Assembly (NCBI GenBank): GCA_964387025.1
Contig: CAYLUZ010000008.1
Location: 116,568-180,567 of the forward strand
Direction of reading: 5' to 3'
Length of the DNA stretch: 64,000 nt
Origin: PNON01 sp964387025
Lineage (GTDB): Bacteria > Chloroflexota > Anaerolineae > Anaerolineales > Anaerolineaceae
The position numbers and the translations under genes were made by a program. Positions 16,660 through 25,762 of this stretch are shown piece by piece. Each line of letters opens with the position of its first letter. Position 1 is the stretch's first letter. Under the pieces are notes generated by a model that was not told the origin of the DNA, ran no database searches, and saw only the letters and a list, made by a program, of their open reading frames with translations.

Positions 16660-17007
16660 TTAAACTTCGCCGAAATGGATATTTTCGACATGGATATTGA
16701 TCTTACCTACTTCCATCCCGACCATTTCAGATATAGATCTACCAACCTGGTTTTGGATCGCATGACTGACTTCAATCACATTGACATCACTGTTGAGGAT
16801 CAAATATAGGTCTATATAGACGGTATTGTTTTCTACAATGATTTGTACGCCATTATGTTGGTGTGTCTTAAATAATTTTGTGACATCAGTAGGAGCATCC
16901 ACCAGTTGATAAACACCAGGTACGCTCAATGTTGAAAGTTTGGCGATCGAGATCAATACATCTGGTGCAATGGTTGTTTTTCCTTGAGCTCGTGATAGTT
17001 CATTCAT
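16660..17007 (-). CDS. Asp23/Gls24 family protein
   Basis: 115 residues. Family pattern: TTIAPDVLISIAKLSTLSVPGVY, a middle VYIDLYLILNSDVNV strand region and a C-terminal VGMEVGKINIHVENIHF. Members are linked to alkaline or envelope stress in Gram-positive bacteria and may attach to membrane partners such as AmaP, which is not seen here. It is paired with nusB with a 2-base gap and most likely shares its transcript. Confidence 0.85.
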   Translation of the reverse strand: MNELSRAQGKTTIAPDVLISIAKLSTLSVPGVYQLVDAPTDVTKLFKTHQHNGVQIIVENNTVYIDLYLILNSDVNVIEVSHAIQNQVGRSISEMVGMEVGKINIHVENIHFGEV

Positions 17008-17076
17008 GATACCTCCATACCATTCGAATCGAAATATACGAATATTATATCCTGAATTACCTTGCTCACTTTAAGA

Positions 17077-17829
17077 TCAGCCTGATGTTGAATTACTTTG
17101 TATAAACGCAACGGTCATTTTAGTTATTTCCAGTATATCCTGAGCCAATATCATGCAATGAGGACTGTTATCGAATAGATGGATCTCTTTCCGGAACGAT
17201 TTGATATGATCAAGAATATACTCGCCTGATTTTGGTGAAATTCGGATATCTTTTCCACCGATGAATACACAAACTGGTTGAATGATTTTTCCCAAGTCAT
17301 TTTTTACTATTTTTTGCAATTTGTATAATTCAGATGACGCTCGTGTTAAATTTACTTTATATCCTTTCCAGGGAAGAGTATCTGAAGGCCCTGTTTTAGG
17401 AATTTCAGATATGAAGTAACGAGCAAATAATGAAACCCACAAATAATGGACTGATATTGCGGGTGAATAACATATAACTCCAGCTATTTCTTTGTGTTTC
17501 TCAGCCAGATAAAGGGATAATAAGGCGCCCATGGACTCGCCGGCAATAAAAATATTAGAACATTTATTTCTCAGAATAGAATAAGCTTCTTCCACAGTTT
17601 CAATCCAATTCTGATAAGTGGTTTTATTCAGTTCGTTTGGTGTGGCACCATGTCCTGGAAGTAGAGGTGCATGAATTGTAAATCCTTGCTTATATAGGTT
17701 ATCAGCCAGTAATCTGACTTCAGCAGTTGTAGCGGTAAAACCATGAATTAATAAAATACCTGTATGATTTCCTTCGAAGGTAAACGAATTTCCATCAAGA
17801 TCAGCGTTTAGTAAAAATTCTGTTTCCAT
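17077..17829 (-). CDS. Alpha/beta hydrolase, carboxylesterase/monoacylglycerol lipase-like
   Basis: 250 residues with a canonical alpha/beta hydrolase order: oxyanion-side GILLIHGFTATTAEV, PLLPGHGATP, nucleophile elbow GESMGALL, acid region CVFIGGKDIRISP, and catalytic His in SPHCMILAQD. This is the EstD/Est30-like carboxylesterase group; the substrate cannot be read off. Its ATG overlaps the stop codon of the larA-like gene by one base, so the two are translationally coupled. Confidence 0.8.
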   Translation of the reverse strand: METEFLLNADLDGNSFTFEGNHTGILLIHGFTATTAEVRLLADNLYKQGFTIHAPLLPGHGATPNELNKTTYQNWIETVEEAYSILRNKCSNIFIAGESMGALLSLYLAEKHKEIAGVICYSPAISVHYLWVSLFARYFISEIPKTGPSDTLPWKGYKVNLTRASSELYKLQKIVKNDLGKIIQPVCVFIGGKDIRISPKSGEYILDHIKSFRKEIHLFDNSPHCMILAQDILEITKMTVAFIQSNSTSG

Positions 17830-19088
17830 TATTCAGCCGTTACCAGCGGAATAGTTATAACCGCATTTGGCATAATGGCCAAAGAATGATCACTTTTAAT
17901 ATTATTTGCTATATCCACCAGGTCATTTATTGAAATTGGATCAAATAAAAGTTTTTGTGCCAATATGTCGTCCATGGTAGAGATCAGATGAATATTGGTC
18001 CTTGCAGCTATGCGTGCGATTTGGAAGGCTTTATGTGGACCGACACAAAAACCTGTGGAAATAAATTTTTCAAGGGCTTCGCGAGGAGTAGCGATACCCT
18101 CAAGAAATTTTACAAATAGAGAATTGCCGGCACCTTCTACACAAGCAGCGATCAGGTAAATATCTCCACCATCCTTTGTTATTTCTGCAGCATTTGTTAG
18201 CGCTTTTTGGGATTGATATAAATTAATGTCTTTTGGGTAACCACCGGCAGAGGCAATAACACAGTCAAAACGCTGTGATACTTTGACCTGACAAATGCTT
18301 CTGGAGAGTTCAATTCCCCTCGACATTACTTCTGAAGGATCTCCCCAAAGGGAGTTAACAATTTCTCTTTTTAAGTTCAATACTACGTTTAATGCATAGT
18401 CTATCCCCATCAATTGACCAATTTCCTCAACATCGCTACGACATGGATTGGTAGAAAAAGATCCTATCCTTGAATTATTATCCACCAGGTGAGAATGATT
18501 TTGGTTAATGGTTTCTCTTCCAGCGAGCCCAATTGCAGCACTCTTCATGCCGCCGGAAAAACCCATAAAGTGATGCGGTTCGATATTTCCCACAACTATC
18601 TTTATATCAGACCGGAAATAGTGTTTGTTAACATAAACAGGTGTACCCATCTGGGTGTTTCCCAAATACTCCAGGGAGTCCAGGTCATCACAATCGTGAC
18701 TGATCACTCGAAATTTACTGGAAAGGTTGTTAGGTAGTACTTTTGAGTACTCAACCTCCAGCATTGGAGAATGAGTTCCTGAAGCAATAAAAAAGGTAAT
18801 ATCGTTTGGTCGTATACCGAAAGAAAGTAAATAGCTTAAAAGAGGTGGTAAAAGTAAGTCATGTGGAACTGGCCTGGTTTTATCATTGATTGCAATGCCA
18901 ATTGTTTGAGCAGGCGAAATTGCTTTTGGTTGTTTGAAAAATATCGAATTATTTAAAGACTTAATAACAGCTGCATTAGGATCACTAACCGAAGCTACAA
19001 CCGGAGGTTCAATAATTTCCGTGGTTATTGGACAATTTATTGGAATATCTATATAGGAATTGCCGTATTTTAATTTGTAGAAACCCAT
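17829..19088 (-). CDS. larA: LarA-family nickel-pincer racemase homologue
   Basis: 419 residues from the ATG at 19088. A TTG further upstream lies at the predicted transcription start and is unlikely. Family motifs: INDKTRPVPHDLLLPPLL, FIASGTHSPM, the HHFMGFSGGMKSAAIGLAGRE segment (split here as HHFMGFSGGMKS plus AAIGLAGRE) with the Lys that binds the nickel-pincer cofactor, and YPKDINLYQSQKALTNA. LarA racemises lactate; homologues act on other 2-hydroxyacids. The cofactor genes larB/C/E are not in this window, so either they lie elsewhere or the role differs. A promoter with consensus -35 lies directly upstream. Confidence 0.8.
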   Translation of the reverse strand: MGFYKLKYGNSYIDIPINCPITTEIIEPPVVASVSDPNAAVIKSLNNSIFFKQPKAISPAQTIGIAINDKTRPVPHDLLLPPLLSYLLSFGIRPNDITFFIASGTHSPMLEVEYSKVLPNNLSSKFRVISHDCDDLDSLEYLGNTQMGTPVYVNKHYFRSDIKIVVGNIEPHHFMGFSGGMKSAAIGLAGRETINQNHSHLVDNNSRIGSFSTNPCRSDVEEIGQLMGIDYALNVVLNLKREIVNSLWGDPSEVMSRGIELSRSICQVKVSQRFDCVIASAGGYPKDINLYQSQKALTNAAEITKDGGDIYLIAACVEGAGNSLFVKFLEGIATPREALEKFISTGFCVGPHKAFQIARIAARTNIHLISTMDDILAQKLLFDPISINDLVDIANNIKSDHSLAIMPNAVITIPLVTAE

Positions 19089-19114
19089 ATAATTCTCAAC
19101 CAGCACCAAAGATA

Positions 19115-19143
19115 GTTATCATTAATGGACATCAGATTGTCAA
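19115..19143 (-). promoter_or_regulatory. Predicted promoter for the larA-esterase pair
   Basis: Minus strand: perfect -35 TTGACA (19138-19143), 17-base spacer, -10 GATAAC (19115-19120, 4/6). Initiation would fall near 19108, upstream of the chosen ATG at 19088. Confidence 0.5.
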
Positions 19144-19235
19144 TATATAATAATATACTCTATGATTATGATAAAACATTATCGAGGGAGTTCCATTAAT
19201 AATTCCATTTACATTAACATTATGCGCATAGTTAT

Positions 19236-19264
19236 TTATCATTATTCTTAATTCCAATTATAAT
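19236..19264 (+). promoter_or_regulatory. Predicted promoter for the aldehyde oxidoreductase gene
   Basis: Plus strand: TTATCA (19236-19241, 4/6) and perfect -10 TATAAT (19259-19264), spacer 17. Initiation near 19271 gives a short leader before the ATG at 19291 and excludes the ATG at 19279 as a well-translated start. Confidence 0.45.
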
Positions 19265-19290
19265 AGTTTCACGATCATATGGAGAAAATT

Positions 19291-21456
19291 ATGTTAATAA
19301 CTGACATCGAAAGTATTCGAGCTGGTCACAAAACATTAGCACAACATAAATATTCTAAAAAGCCTGTGGAGCGGGGATACACAAACCGGACTTTGTATAT
19401 CAACATAACAGATCTTGTGATAAAGGAAAAAACGGTCTCGCCAAACATGAAAGAAATATTTACGGGGGGAAGAGGATTCTGTCTTTGGCTGCTTTGGAAT
19501 GCTGTGACAACAGCTACAAAGTGGAACTCACCAGAAAATGAGTTAGTCATAGCAGGTGGTCCGATAGGAGGAATTACACAATACCCGGGTAGTGGGAAGG
19601 CAACAGTGGTTACTGTATCTCCCCTAACTCATTCGGTCATTGATTCCAATAGCGGTGGTTATTTTGGTCCATATCTAAAGTTTGCCGGCTTTGATGCTCT
19701 TGAGGTACAGGGGAAATCTGATAAAGAGATTATCATCTTTATTGATGGAGATAATGGAACAGTATCAATTGAAGAAGCTCCATTGGAAGCTTTGGATACA
19801 CATATCATAAACCGGCAATTAACTGATATGTATGCGGAGAATGAACAACAAAAAAGAGGAATTTCGGTGATATCTGCAGGTCAAGCTGCGGATAATGTAC
19901 CGATCACAGGATTAAATATTAGTTTTTATGATCCTAAAAGGAAAGAGATCAGGATCAAACAAGCTGCCAGGGGTGGAGCTGGCCGAGTTCTGCGCGACAA
20001 GAAGATAAAAGCGATCGTTGTTAAATACTCCAGTTTATCGGGAGATAACAATGGTGCAGCAAATATGGAGCTTTTACGAAAAGCGGGAAAGAGGATAAAT
20101 AAAGAAATAACAGATTTTGATGCAGTCCAAAATAATATGCGGCAAATAGGTACCCCGTATCTTGTGGGTGTGATGAATGATTATGATCTTCTACCTTCCC
20201 ACAATTATAAATTCGGTGCTGTTGCGGATTCAAAAACTATCACCGGGGATATATGGAAAAGCAAGTTTGACTTATCAGCTCCAGATGGCTGTTGGTTTGG
20301 TTGTACACTAGCTTGTGCACACCTGGTGGATCATTTTCATATACAAACCGGCCCTTATGCCGGTGAGGTTGTAATCGTCGACGGACCAGAGTATGAAACA
20401 TTAGGCGGACTGGGAACAAACATAGGGATATACGATCCTCAGGCTATCTTGGAAATGAATTTTTATTGCGACACCTATGGTATTGACACCATATCCTTGG
20501 CTAATTCTGTTGCATTTGCAATGGAATGTTATGAGAATGGCATTATCACCACAAAAAACACAGGAGGATTGGACCTCACTTGGGGAAATTATCCCGCCGT
20601 CATAGAATTGATTCATCAGATGGCGCGAGGAGATGGCTTCGGAATGGTTATTGGTCAGGGCGTACGAGCTATGAAGGAGATATTCGCCTCTGAAAATAAG
20701 GCTAATGCCCAATTCTTAAAGGATATTGGCATGGAAAACAAAGGGCTGGAATTCTCTGAATACATGACCAAAGAATCTTTAGCCCAACAAGGCGGTTATG
20801 CATTGGCCAATAAAGGGGCACAACACGACGATGCATGGTTGATTTTTATTGATATGGTGCATAAACTTCTACCTACTTTTGAGGCAAAAGCAGAAGCATT
20901 ACATTACTTCCCGGTATGGAGAACATGGTTCAGTTTGCATGGGTTATGTAAGCTTCCATGGAATGACATTATCCCGGAATCCAATAAAACGGCCAAAGAA
21001 CCCGCCAAAGTCCCCGAACATGTTGAGAACTATACCTGGCTTTATGAAGGCGTTACGGGAATAAAAGTAACACCGGAAGATCTCATGCTGCAATCGGAAA
21101 GGGTTTACAATTTTCAGCGTGTTTTCAACCTGAAATTGGGTTACGGCACCAGAGAATATGACTACCCCCCATATAGGGCTATGGGTCCTGTTACAGATGA
21201 GGAATACCTTTCCCGGGTCGAAAGGTATGACAAAGAATTACTGGAGCAAGTCGGATTTGACCCTAAAGGGCACTCTACTTCTGAGAAAGTGAAAGCGGTC
21301 AGAGGGTATCGAGAAGATCGATACGAGAAATTAGTGGATGCGGTATATAAGCGAAGAGGCTGGGATGAGCGAGGAATTCCAACGTTGGAGACCCTCAAAC
21401 GCTTAGGGATTGATTTTCCGGATGCAGTGCAATTGATCAAATCTCACAAGAATTAA
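19291..21456 (+). CDS. Tungsten-containing aldehyde:ferredoxin oxidoreductase family protein
   Basis: 721 residues from the ATG at 19291 (GGAG, spacing 6). Classic AORs are near 600 residues; this one has an extended C-terminal third. N-terminal AOR domain: TGGRGFCLWLLWN, AGGPIGGITQYPGSGKATVV, NSGGYFGPYLKFAGFDALEV and ARGGAGRVLRDKKIKAIVV (tungstopterin-binding region). The [4Fe-4S] ligands are Cys334, Cys338 and Cys342 (CWFGCTLAC, spacing C-x3-C-x3-C, against C-x2-C-x3-C in Pyrococcus AOR) and probably the Cys in HGLCKLPWND. The family oxidises aldehydes, or reduces acids or aromatic acyl-CoA in distant members, with ferredoxin. No AOR partner subunit is adjacent. It stands alone between its own promoter and a strong terminator. 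Confidence 0.85.
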   Translation: MLITDIESIRAGHKTLAQHKYSKKPVERGYTNRTLYINITDLVIKEKTVSPNMKEIFTGGRGFCLWLLWNAVTTATKWNSPENELVIAGGPIGGITQYPGSGKATVVTVSPLTHSVIDSNSGGYFGPYLKFAGFDALEVQGKSDKEIIIFIDGDNGTVSIEEAPLEALDTHIINRQLTDMYAENEQQKRGISVISAGQAADNVPITGLNISFYDPKRKEIRIKQAARGGAGRVLRDKKIKAIVVKYSSLSGDNNGAANMELLRKAGKRINKEITDFDAVQNNMRQIGTPYLVGVMNDYDLLPSHNYKFGAVADSKTITGDIWKSKFDLSAPDGCWFGCTLACAHLVDHFHIQTGPYAGEVVIVDGPEYETLGGLGTNIGIYDPQAILEMNFYCDTYGIDTISLANSVAFAMECYENGIITTKNTGGLDLTWGNYPAVIELIHQMARGDGFGMVIGQGVRAMKEIFASENKANAQFLKDIGMENKGLEFSEYMTKESLAQQGGYALANKGAQHDDAWLIFIDMVHKLLPTFEAKAEALHYFPVWRTWFSLHGLCKLPWNDIIPESNKTAKEPAKVPEHVENYTWLYEGVTGIKVTPEDLMLQSERVYNFQRVFNLKLGYGTREYDYPPYRAMGPVTDEEYLSRVERYDKELLEQVGFDPKGHSTSEKVKAVRGYREDRYEKLVDAVYKRRGWDERGIPTLETLKRLGIDFPDAVQLIKSHKN

Positions 21457-21462
21457 CATACA

Positions 21463-21490
21463 AAAAGCCGGTTAGCAATAACCGGCTTTT
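21463..21490. terminator. Bidirectional intrinsic terminator
   Basis: Perfect 12-base-pair stem (21463-21474 with 21479-21490) and a GCAA tetraloop. An A-run precedes and a T-run ends the stem, so it works on both strands. It separates the convergent AOR and lipoprotein genes. Confidence 0.85.
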
Positions 21491-21511
21491 GATAAATCAT
21501 ATATCTTTTGT

Positions 21512-22507
21512 TTATTGAATTACCCAGTATGCTATCTCATCCAGGACTGCGGTGAGTTTGGTTGTTTCTTTTGGACCAACATAAAGACCAATATATCCCT
21601 GGCTAAAGCTCGAATCTTTTATCGTATCCACAAGGACACCGTTAATATACAACTTTAGTTCATTCCCTTTGGCCATGATACCCAAGCGGTTAGTTTGATT
21701 AGATCCCTTAAGGATGGCATCACTTGCTTTCCAATTCTCCAGGACCGTCATTTTGTCAATACTCCATTTTCGGAGAGCAAATTTACCATCGCAAGAGATC
21801 CCAAATAGATATCCACGATCTGCCAGGGACAGATTGGGTACTCTGAAGAATAATCCATAATGGTCTGCGCCAGAGCAGACAGACATTTTTCCGGTCAGTT
21901 GAAGGTAAAAATTAACTGCTTTTTGATTGGATAATCTCCAACCATTTTTATTTGTCAATCCAACCATTTGCAGAGTACCACCTCCAGATTTGAGATCAAC
22001 AAATTTATCAATTCCAAGAGGCCAATTGTCTCCATTATCGAAAGAATCTTTCCAAGTCGGTGCACCTAAGGCAAGTATGGGATCATTAGGAGCTTGAGTT
22101 GGAGTGCTCGCAACTGTCGGTGTGGTGCCAAAATCGTGACTGGTAGGAATGGCTTCTAAAGTAGCTGGTGGGTTACCCTCATCAGGAAGGGGAGCAGGAG
22201 TTGACTCAAAAATCAATTCTTCGGGTGTACTGGTAATTAGCTGACCAATTTCCATTGTTGGAGTCAGATCAATAACTTGTGGTTCGGTCGGCTCGATTAT
22301 TACTTCAGTAGGGACAATAGGTTCTTCAGTGGGCGGAAATTCAATTAATGGAACCTCGGTTTCTGTGACCATCGCTGTAAGTATTTGAGCAATTTCAGTC
22401 TGCATCGCACTTTCCGATGCAGGCCTGGATCCTGGCAACAGTGAGCAGGAGGCGAGAAACATGGCTAACACTATGATAGTAGTAATTGAAATGGTTGTTT
22501 TTTTCAT
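21512..22507 (-). CDS. Secreted lipoprotein with concanavalin-like C-terminal domain
   Basis: 331 residues. The signal peptide ends in lipobox LASC with Cys21 as the lipidation site. Residues about 40-150 are a Thr/Pro/Glu-rich low-complexity stalk (PTEEPIVPTEV, STPTQAP). The C-terminal domain (about 155-331) is a beta-rich lectin-like fold: WKDSFDNGDNWPLG at its start, then GLFFRVPN, YLFGISCDGKFALRKW, LGIMAKGNELKLYINGVLVD and QGYIGLYV. This resembles LamG/3-keto-glycoside hydrolase-like sandwich domains common in Anaerolineae surface proteins. The ligand is unknown. It is divergent from the pentapeptide-repeat gene. Confidence 0.8.
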   Translation of the reverse strand: MKKTTISITTIIVLAMFLASCSLLPGSRPASESAMQTEIAQILTAMVTETEVPLIEFPPTEEPIVPTEVIIEPTEPQVIDLTPTMEIGQLITSTPEELIFESTPAPLPDEGNPPATLEAIPTSHDFGTTPTVASTPTQAPNDPILALGAPTWKDSFDNGDNWPLGIDKFVDLKSGGGTLQMVGLTNKNGWRLSNQKAVNFYLQLTGKMSVCSGADHYGLFFRVPNLSLADRGYLFGISCDGKFALRKWSIDKMTVLENWKASDAILKGSNQTNRLGIMAKGNELKLYINGVLVDTIKDSSFSQGYIGLYVGPKETTKLTAVLDEIAYWVIQ

Positions 22508-22666
22508 ATGTCACCTATTCAAAAAGAGTAATGTAAAATAGACATGCAAGAATAATGCCGATAAAGGATTTCCGAATTCAGTCGAAATATATAGTAGTGT
22601 ATTCTGGCATAATGGTTGCATAATAATACATATATCGTCTTATATTTTTCGGTAAAGGAACAATTT

Positions 22667-23485
22667 ATGATTATCCGTGGGTTAAAAATTGAGCCAAATG
22701 CAGATTTGAACTATGCAAATCTTAGTAATGCAATGATGGATATGGTAAGCCTTTCCAGGGCAGGACTCATCGGTGCTGAATTAAATGGGGTGAATTTAAG
22801 GTTTTCAAATTTAAGCAATGCTGTTATGGCTTGTAGCGCACTTGAAAATGCAGATTTATCAGGATCTGATTTAACTGATGTAAATATTGTCGCCGGGGCA
22901 GGGCATGGCTCCATATTTATTGGAGCTAACTTGAATAATTCTAATCTAATGCTTGCGGATTTTTCATTTGCAATGCTTAGTAATTCTCATTTGAATAATG
23001 CGGACCTTCGTGGGATAAACTTCACAAATGCAAACCTATTATGTGCAAACATGACTAATTCCCGGCTGGATTTCTGCGATTGCAGCCAGGCAAACTTAGA
23101 CAAAGTGGATTTTTCCGGATCTAACATGACAGGAACACAGATCATTCGATCCAGTGCTCGATGGGCGATTTTTAATTCAGCCATCCTTAACTTATGTGAT
23201 GCGTCGTGGACAAACTTTTATGAATCAAAATTTCTCGGTTCAAGCTGTTATCAAGCTAATTTCTCAAACGCCAATATGACAGGCGCTAATTTTACGGGTG
23301 CGAACCTGATGAATGCAAATTGCTACGGCACAAATTTACAAAAAGCGAGATTCTCCAACGCAAATTTAGATGGAATCAATTTGGCGAAAGCTAATCTAAG
23401 GGATACTGAAATTACTTTTGAGCAGCTTTCTTATGCTGCATCATTAACTGGAACAATCATGCCGGATGGATCCATCCATCGCTAA
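22667..23485 (+). CDS. Pentapeptide-repeat protein
   Basis: 272 residues from the ATG at 22667 (AAGGA, spacing 7). An upstream in-frame ATG has no ribosome site. Nearly the whole protein is made of A(N/D)L/F-x-x units (NLRFSNLSNAV, NANLLCANMTNS, NANMTGANFTGANL, NANLDGINLAKANL), predicted to fold as a right-handed quadrilateral beta-helix. There is no signal peptide and no fused domain. Some members mimic DNA and bind gyrase (Qnr, MfpA); most have no known role. It is convergent with the roadblock operon, 6 bases away. Confidence 0.85.
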   Translation: MIIRGLKIEPNADLNYANLSNAMMDMVSLSRAGLIGAELNGVNLRFSNLSNAVMACSALENADLSGSDLTDVNIVAGAGHGSIFIGANLNNSNLMLADFSFAMLSNSHLNNADLRGINFTNANLLCANMTNSRLDFCDCSQANLDKVDFSGSNMTGTQIIRSSARWAIFNSAILNLCDASWTNFYESKFLGSSCYQANFSNANMTGANFTGANLMNANCYGTNLQKARFSNANLDGINLAKANLRDTEITFEQLSYAASLTGTIMPDGSIHR

Positions 23486-23491
23486 TAGTTA

Positions 23492-24202
23492 TTAAACTAA
23501 TGGTGCTACCGCAGCCATTAACTTAGTAATTTGATCCATCTTCAGTTCAGCACTGTTATCCGATACAACAATTAATACAGTATATTTATTTAAAGCGCTG
23601 ACGAAAACAGTGTTGGATTCACCTTTTAATAAAGTATAGGAAAACTGATCCATCTTTAATAGGCCAAGCGCACGTTTCCCGAAATTATAGGCAGCTGCAC
23701 CAATTCCCCCCAGCACTGCCTCTTCAATACTTTCTTTATAAGCGCCAGATTTAACGAAACCATCAATCCCTGCGACTGCCGCCAAGTCAACAAATTTAAA
23801 AGCATTAATAAATTGATTTAATAAAGTGTTTAACTTTTCACTTTTTTCTGGCGAACTATCTTCTGCGATTTTTCCCAAATCCAAACCCTGATCTGCATGT
23901 TCATCCAGTCGTTTAGCACCTTCCAGTAATAGACCTGACCAATTCCTTTTAATGGTTACTTCTGGGGATTGAGCTCCTACATTTAAAACAAATTCACCTT
24001 CATCCCAGGATAAGATCTTGTAGATAGCCTCTTCACCACTTGTTTGGTCAATTGTCGCATGAACGACAGAACCTTCTTTAAAATAGATGACAGCTTCTTT
24101 CCCATTGGAAATCAAAGTGACTGAAGCAGTTTTCTTATCCTGACAATTCACTTGTATGATATCAGCTACCGACATATCGCGTAGACTTCCCTGAAGGCCC
24201 AT
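23492..24202 (-). CDS. DUF4388 plus roadblock/LC7 protein
   Basis: 236 residues. Residues 1-110 match the DUF4388/PATAN pattern (GLQGSLRDMSVADIIQVNCQ, VIYFKEGSVVHA, GEEAIYKILSWDEGEFVL), a module seen in two-component and MglA-linked proteins. Residues about 135-236 look like a roadblock/LC7 regulator of small GTPases (KFVDLAAVAGIDGFV, LGLLKMDQFSYTLLKG, TVLIVVSDNSAEL). It is the last gene of a five-gene minus-strand operon with an MglA-like GTPase. The 9-base gap to the preceding gene supports co-transcription. Confidence 0.8.
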   Translation of the reverse strand: MGLQGSLRDMSVADIIQVNCQDKKTASVTLISNGKEAVIYFKEGSVVHATIDQTSGEEAIYKILSWDEGEFVLNVGAQSPEVTIKRNWSGLLLEGAKRLDEHADQGLDLGKIAEDSSPEKSEKLNTLLNQFINAFKFVDLAAVAGIDGFVKSGAYKESIEEAVLGGIGAAAYNFGKRALGLLKMDQFSYTLLKGESNTVFVSALNKYTVLIVVSDNSAELKMDQITKLMAAVAPLV

Positions 24203-24211
24203 AAGTAGCTC

Positions 24212-24604
24212 CTATATCTCCCAATTTCTGGTGATTTCCCGAAGAGTCTTTTTTAATAATCGCTTGTAAGTCATAGTTTTTCCAGGCATTAATATTGCGA
24301 GGAACATGGTTGATGATCCAGTTTTAAATGGGCGGATAATCAACCTCTTTCCATTATTATCATATAAAGATATCTCTTCAAGATCAGTCATTTGTAAATG
24401 ATCTTTGGTATTAAATATTGATTGTTGGATTTTTGATACGATTGCTGCTGTGACTTCGGTGTCTTCAGTCTCGTTGCTGGAGGAAAGAATGGGCAAACCC
24501 GAATCATCTGTTAGCAACACTTCGCTAAAACCGCCTTCCTGGTTGATTGCGGTGAATAATTCCTTGTAGAATTGCTGATTATTGACTATTGGCTTTTCCA
24601 TCAT
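24212..24604 (-). CDS. Roadblock/LC7-domain protein
   Basis: 130 residues from the ATG at 24604 (AGAGG, spacing 5); an ATG one codon later is also possible. Features: FSEVLLTDDSGLPILSSS, IQQSIFNTKDHLQM, ISLYDNNGKRLIIRPF and MFLAILMPG, the beta-alpha pattern of roadblock domains (MglB-like GTPase regulators). It lies between the GTPase gene and the DUF4388-roadblock gene. It is more divergent than the other roadblock proteins of the cluster. Confidence 0.65.
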   Translation of the reverse strand: MMEKPIVNNQQFYKELFTAINQEGGFSEVLLTDDSGLPILSSSNETEDTEVTAAIVSKIQQSIFNTKDHLQMTDLEEISLYDNNGKRLIIRPFKTGSSTMFLAILMPGKTMTYKRLLKKTLREITRNWEI

Positions 24605-24616
24605 ATGCACCTCTTC

Positions 24617-25204
24617 TCACATTGTTTCCCGTTGAATATTAGTGACAACACTTGAGATAATTGCTTTTAGGGTATCAAAAATCCCCTGACCTATATTTGC
24701 AATTGCTGTAGTTGTTTTATAGCCCTGGCAATTTAAAATATTCTGTAAGAATGCCGGCGGCAATGCGTTCGGTAAATCCTGCTTATTCAATTGCACAACT
24801 GTGGGTAATGTATCCGGAGAGAGTTCCAACGAGATCAGGTGTTTCTTCATATTTTTCCATGATTCTATATTTTCATTGATCCTGTTGGCACCGGAGTCAG
24901 CGACAAAGACTACCCCATCTGCACCTCTTAACACCAACCGTCTACTAGCTTCATAGAAAGCTTGACCAGGTACAGTATATAACTGGATTTTCGGGGTTAA
25001 TCCATTAATCTTGCCTAATTCAAGTTGCAAAAAATCAAAATATAAGGTCCTATCCTCATAAGTTTTAAGCGAAACCAGATCACCTCGCCTGGATGGATCA
25101 ATTTTCATATGAATTTGCTCCAAATTTGTTGTCTTCCCGCTTAGAGCTGGTCCATAATATACGATCTTTATATTGATCTGGCGTAGCTGCCAATTAATAA
25201 ACAT
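24617..25204 (-). CDS. MglA-like small Ras-type GTPase
   Basis: 195 residues from the ATG at 25204 (AAGGA upstream); a longer frame lacks support. G1 P-loop GPALSGKT (about 18-25), G3 as TVPGQ (the MglA hallmark replacing DTAGQ), G4 NKQD. In Myxococcus and Thermus, MglA with its roadblock GAP MglB sets cell polarity and controls motility. Here it is flanked on both sides by roadblock genes, implying a dedicated GTPase-regulator module. Chemotaxis or motility genes are not visible, so the output is unknown. Confidence 0.88.
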   Translation of the reverse strand: MFINWQLRQINIKIVYYGPALSGKTTNLEQIHMKIDPSRRGDLVSLKTYEDRTLYFDFLQLELGKINGLTPKIQLYTVPGQAFYEASRRLVLRGADGVVFVADSGANRINENIESWKNMKKHLISLELSPDTLPTVVQLNKQDLPNALPPAFLQNILNCQGYKTTTAIANIGQGIFDTLKAIISSVVTNIQRETM

Positions 25205-25208
25205 CCAG

Positions 25209-25745
25209 CTATTCCTTCCAGATTTGATCCAATGCGTTATTAAATAGTTCTGGTAAATCGCCACCAGAATTAGTATCTTCTGAAGACCTTATCATAATAG
25301 TGGTTTGCTGAGGAATATTTGTGTAATCAAATATCGTCGCGGATGATTTCTGAATTAGCTTCCGCGCCCATCCCAGTGGAGTCTCTTTTGTAAATAATAC
25401 TAGCAGTATCAATTGCTTACCGGCTTCGGTAATGATGATGTGGGTTTTCTTTCCCTCACGAAGGACCATCTGATAATCTTGATATTCTTCTGTCAAACGG
25501 GCAATTTCCTGGGATGCAGCAAGGTCAGCAGCAATAAGAGAACCCATTATTGCCGGATCTACCCCACATTTTTCTCCAACCGATGTGACATATTGACCGG
25601 ATGTATCCACCAATAAGATGTACTTTGCTGGAATCATTTCAAATAAATGGCGCAATTCACTTTCAATTAGGGATATTTGATGTACAGAGAGAGAAAAACC
25701 ACTTCTCAATTTGATCAAATTTGAATTTTCAGCTTCTTCAGACAT
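25209..25745 (-). CDS. Roadblock/LC7-domain protein, MglB-like
   Basis: 178 residues. A roadblock domain spans about 20-145: LIESELRHLFEMIPAKYILLVDTSGQYV, noted here in parts as MIPAKYILLVDTSGQYV, then LAASQEIARL, MVLREGKKTHIIITEAGKQ and ILLVLFTKETPLGWAR. The C-terminal tail is variable and ends in a predicted helix. The stop codon precedes the GTPase ATG by 4 bases. It is the best candidate for the GTPase-activating partner of the MglA-like protein (inferred). Confidence 0.8.
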   Translation of the reverse strand: MSEEAENSNLIKLRSGFSLSVHQISLIESELRHLFEMIPAKYILLVDTSGQYVTSVGEKCGVDPAIMGSLIAADLAASQEIARLTEEYQDYQMVLREGKKTHIIITEAGKQLILLVLFTKETPLGWARKLIQKSSATIFDYTNIPQQTTIMIRSSEDTNSGGDLPELFNNALDQIWKE

Positions 25746-25762
25746 GTTTAGCTCCAGTTCTA

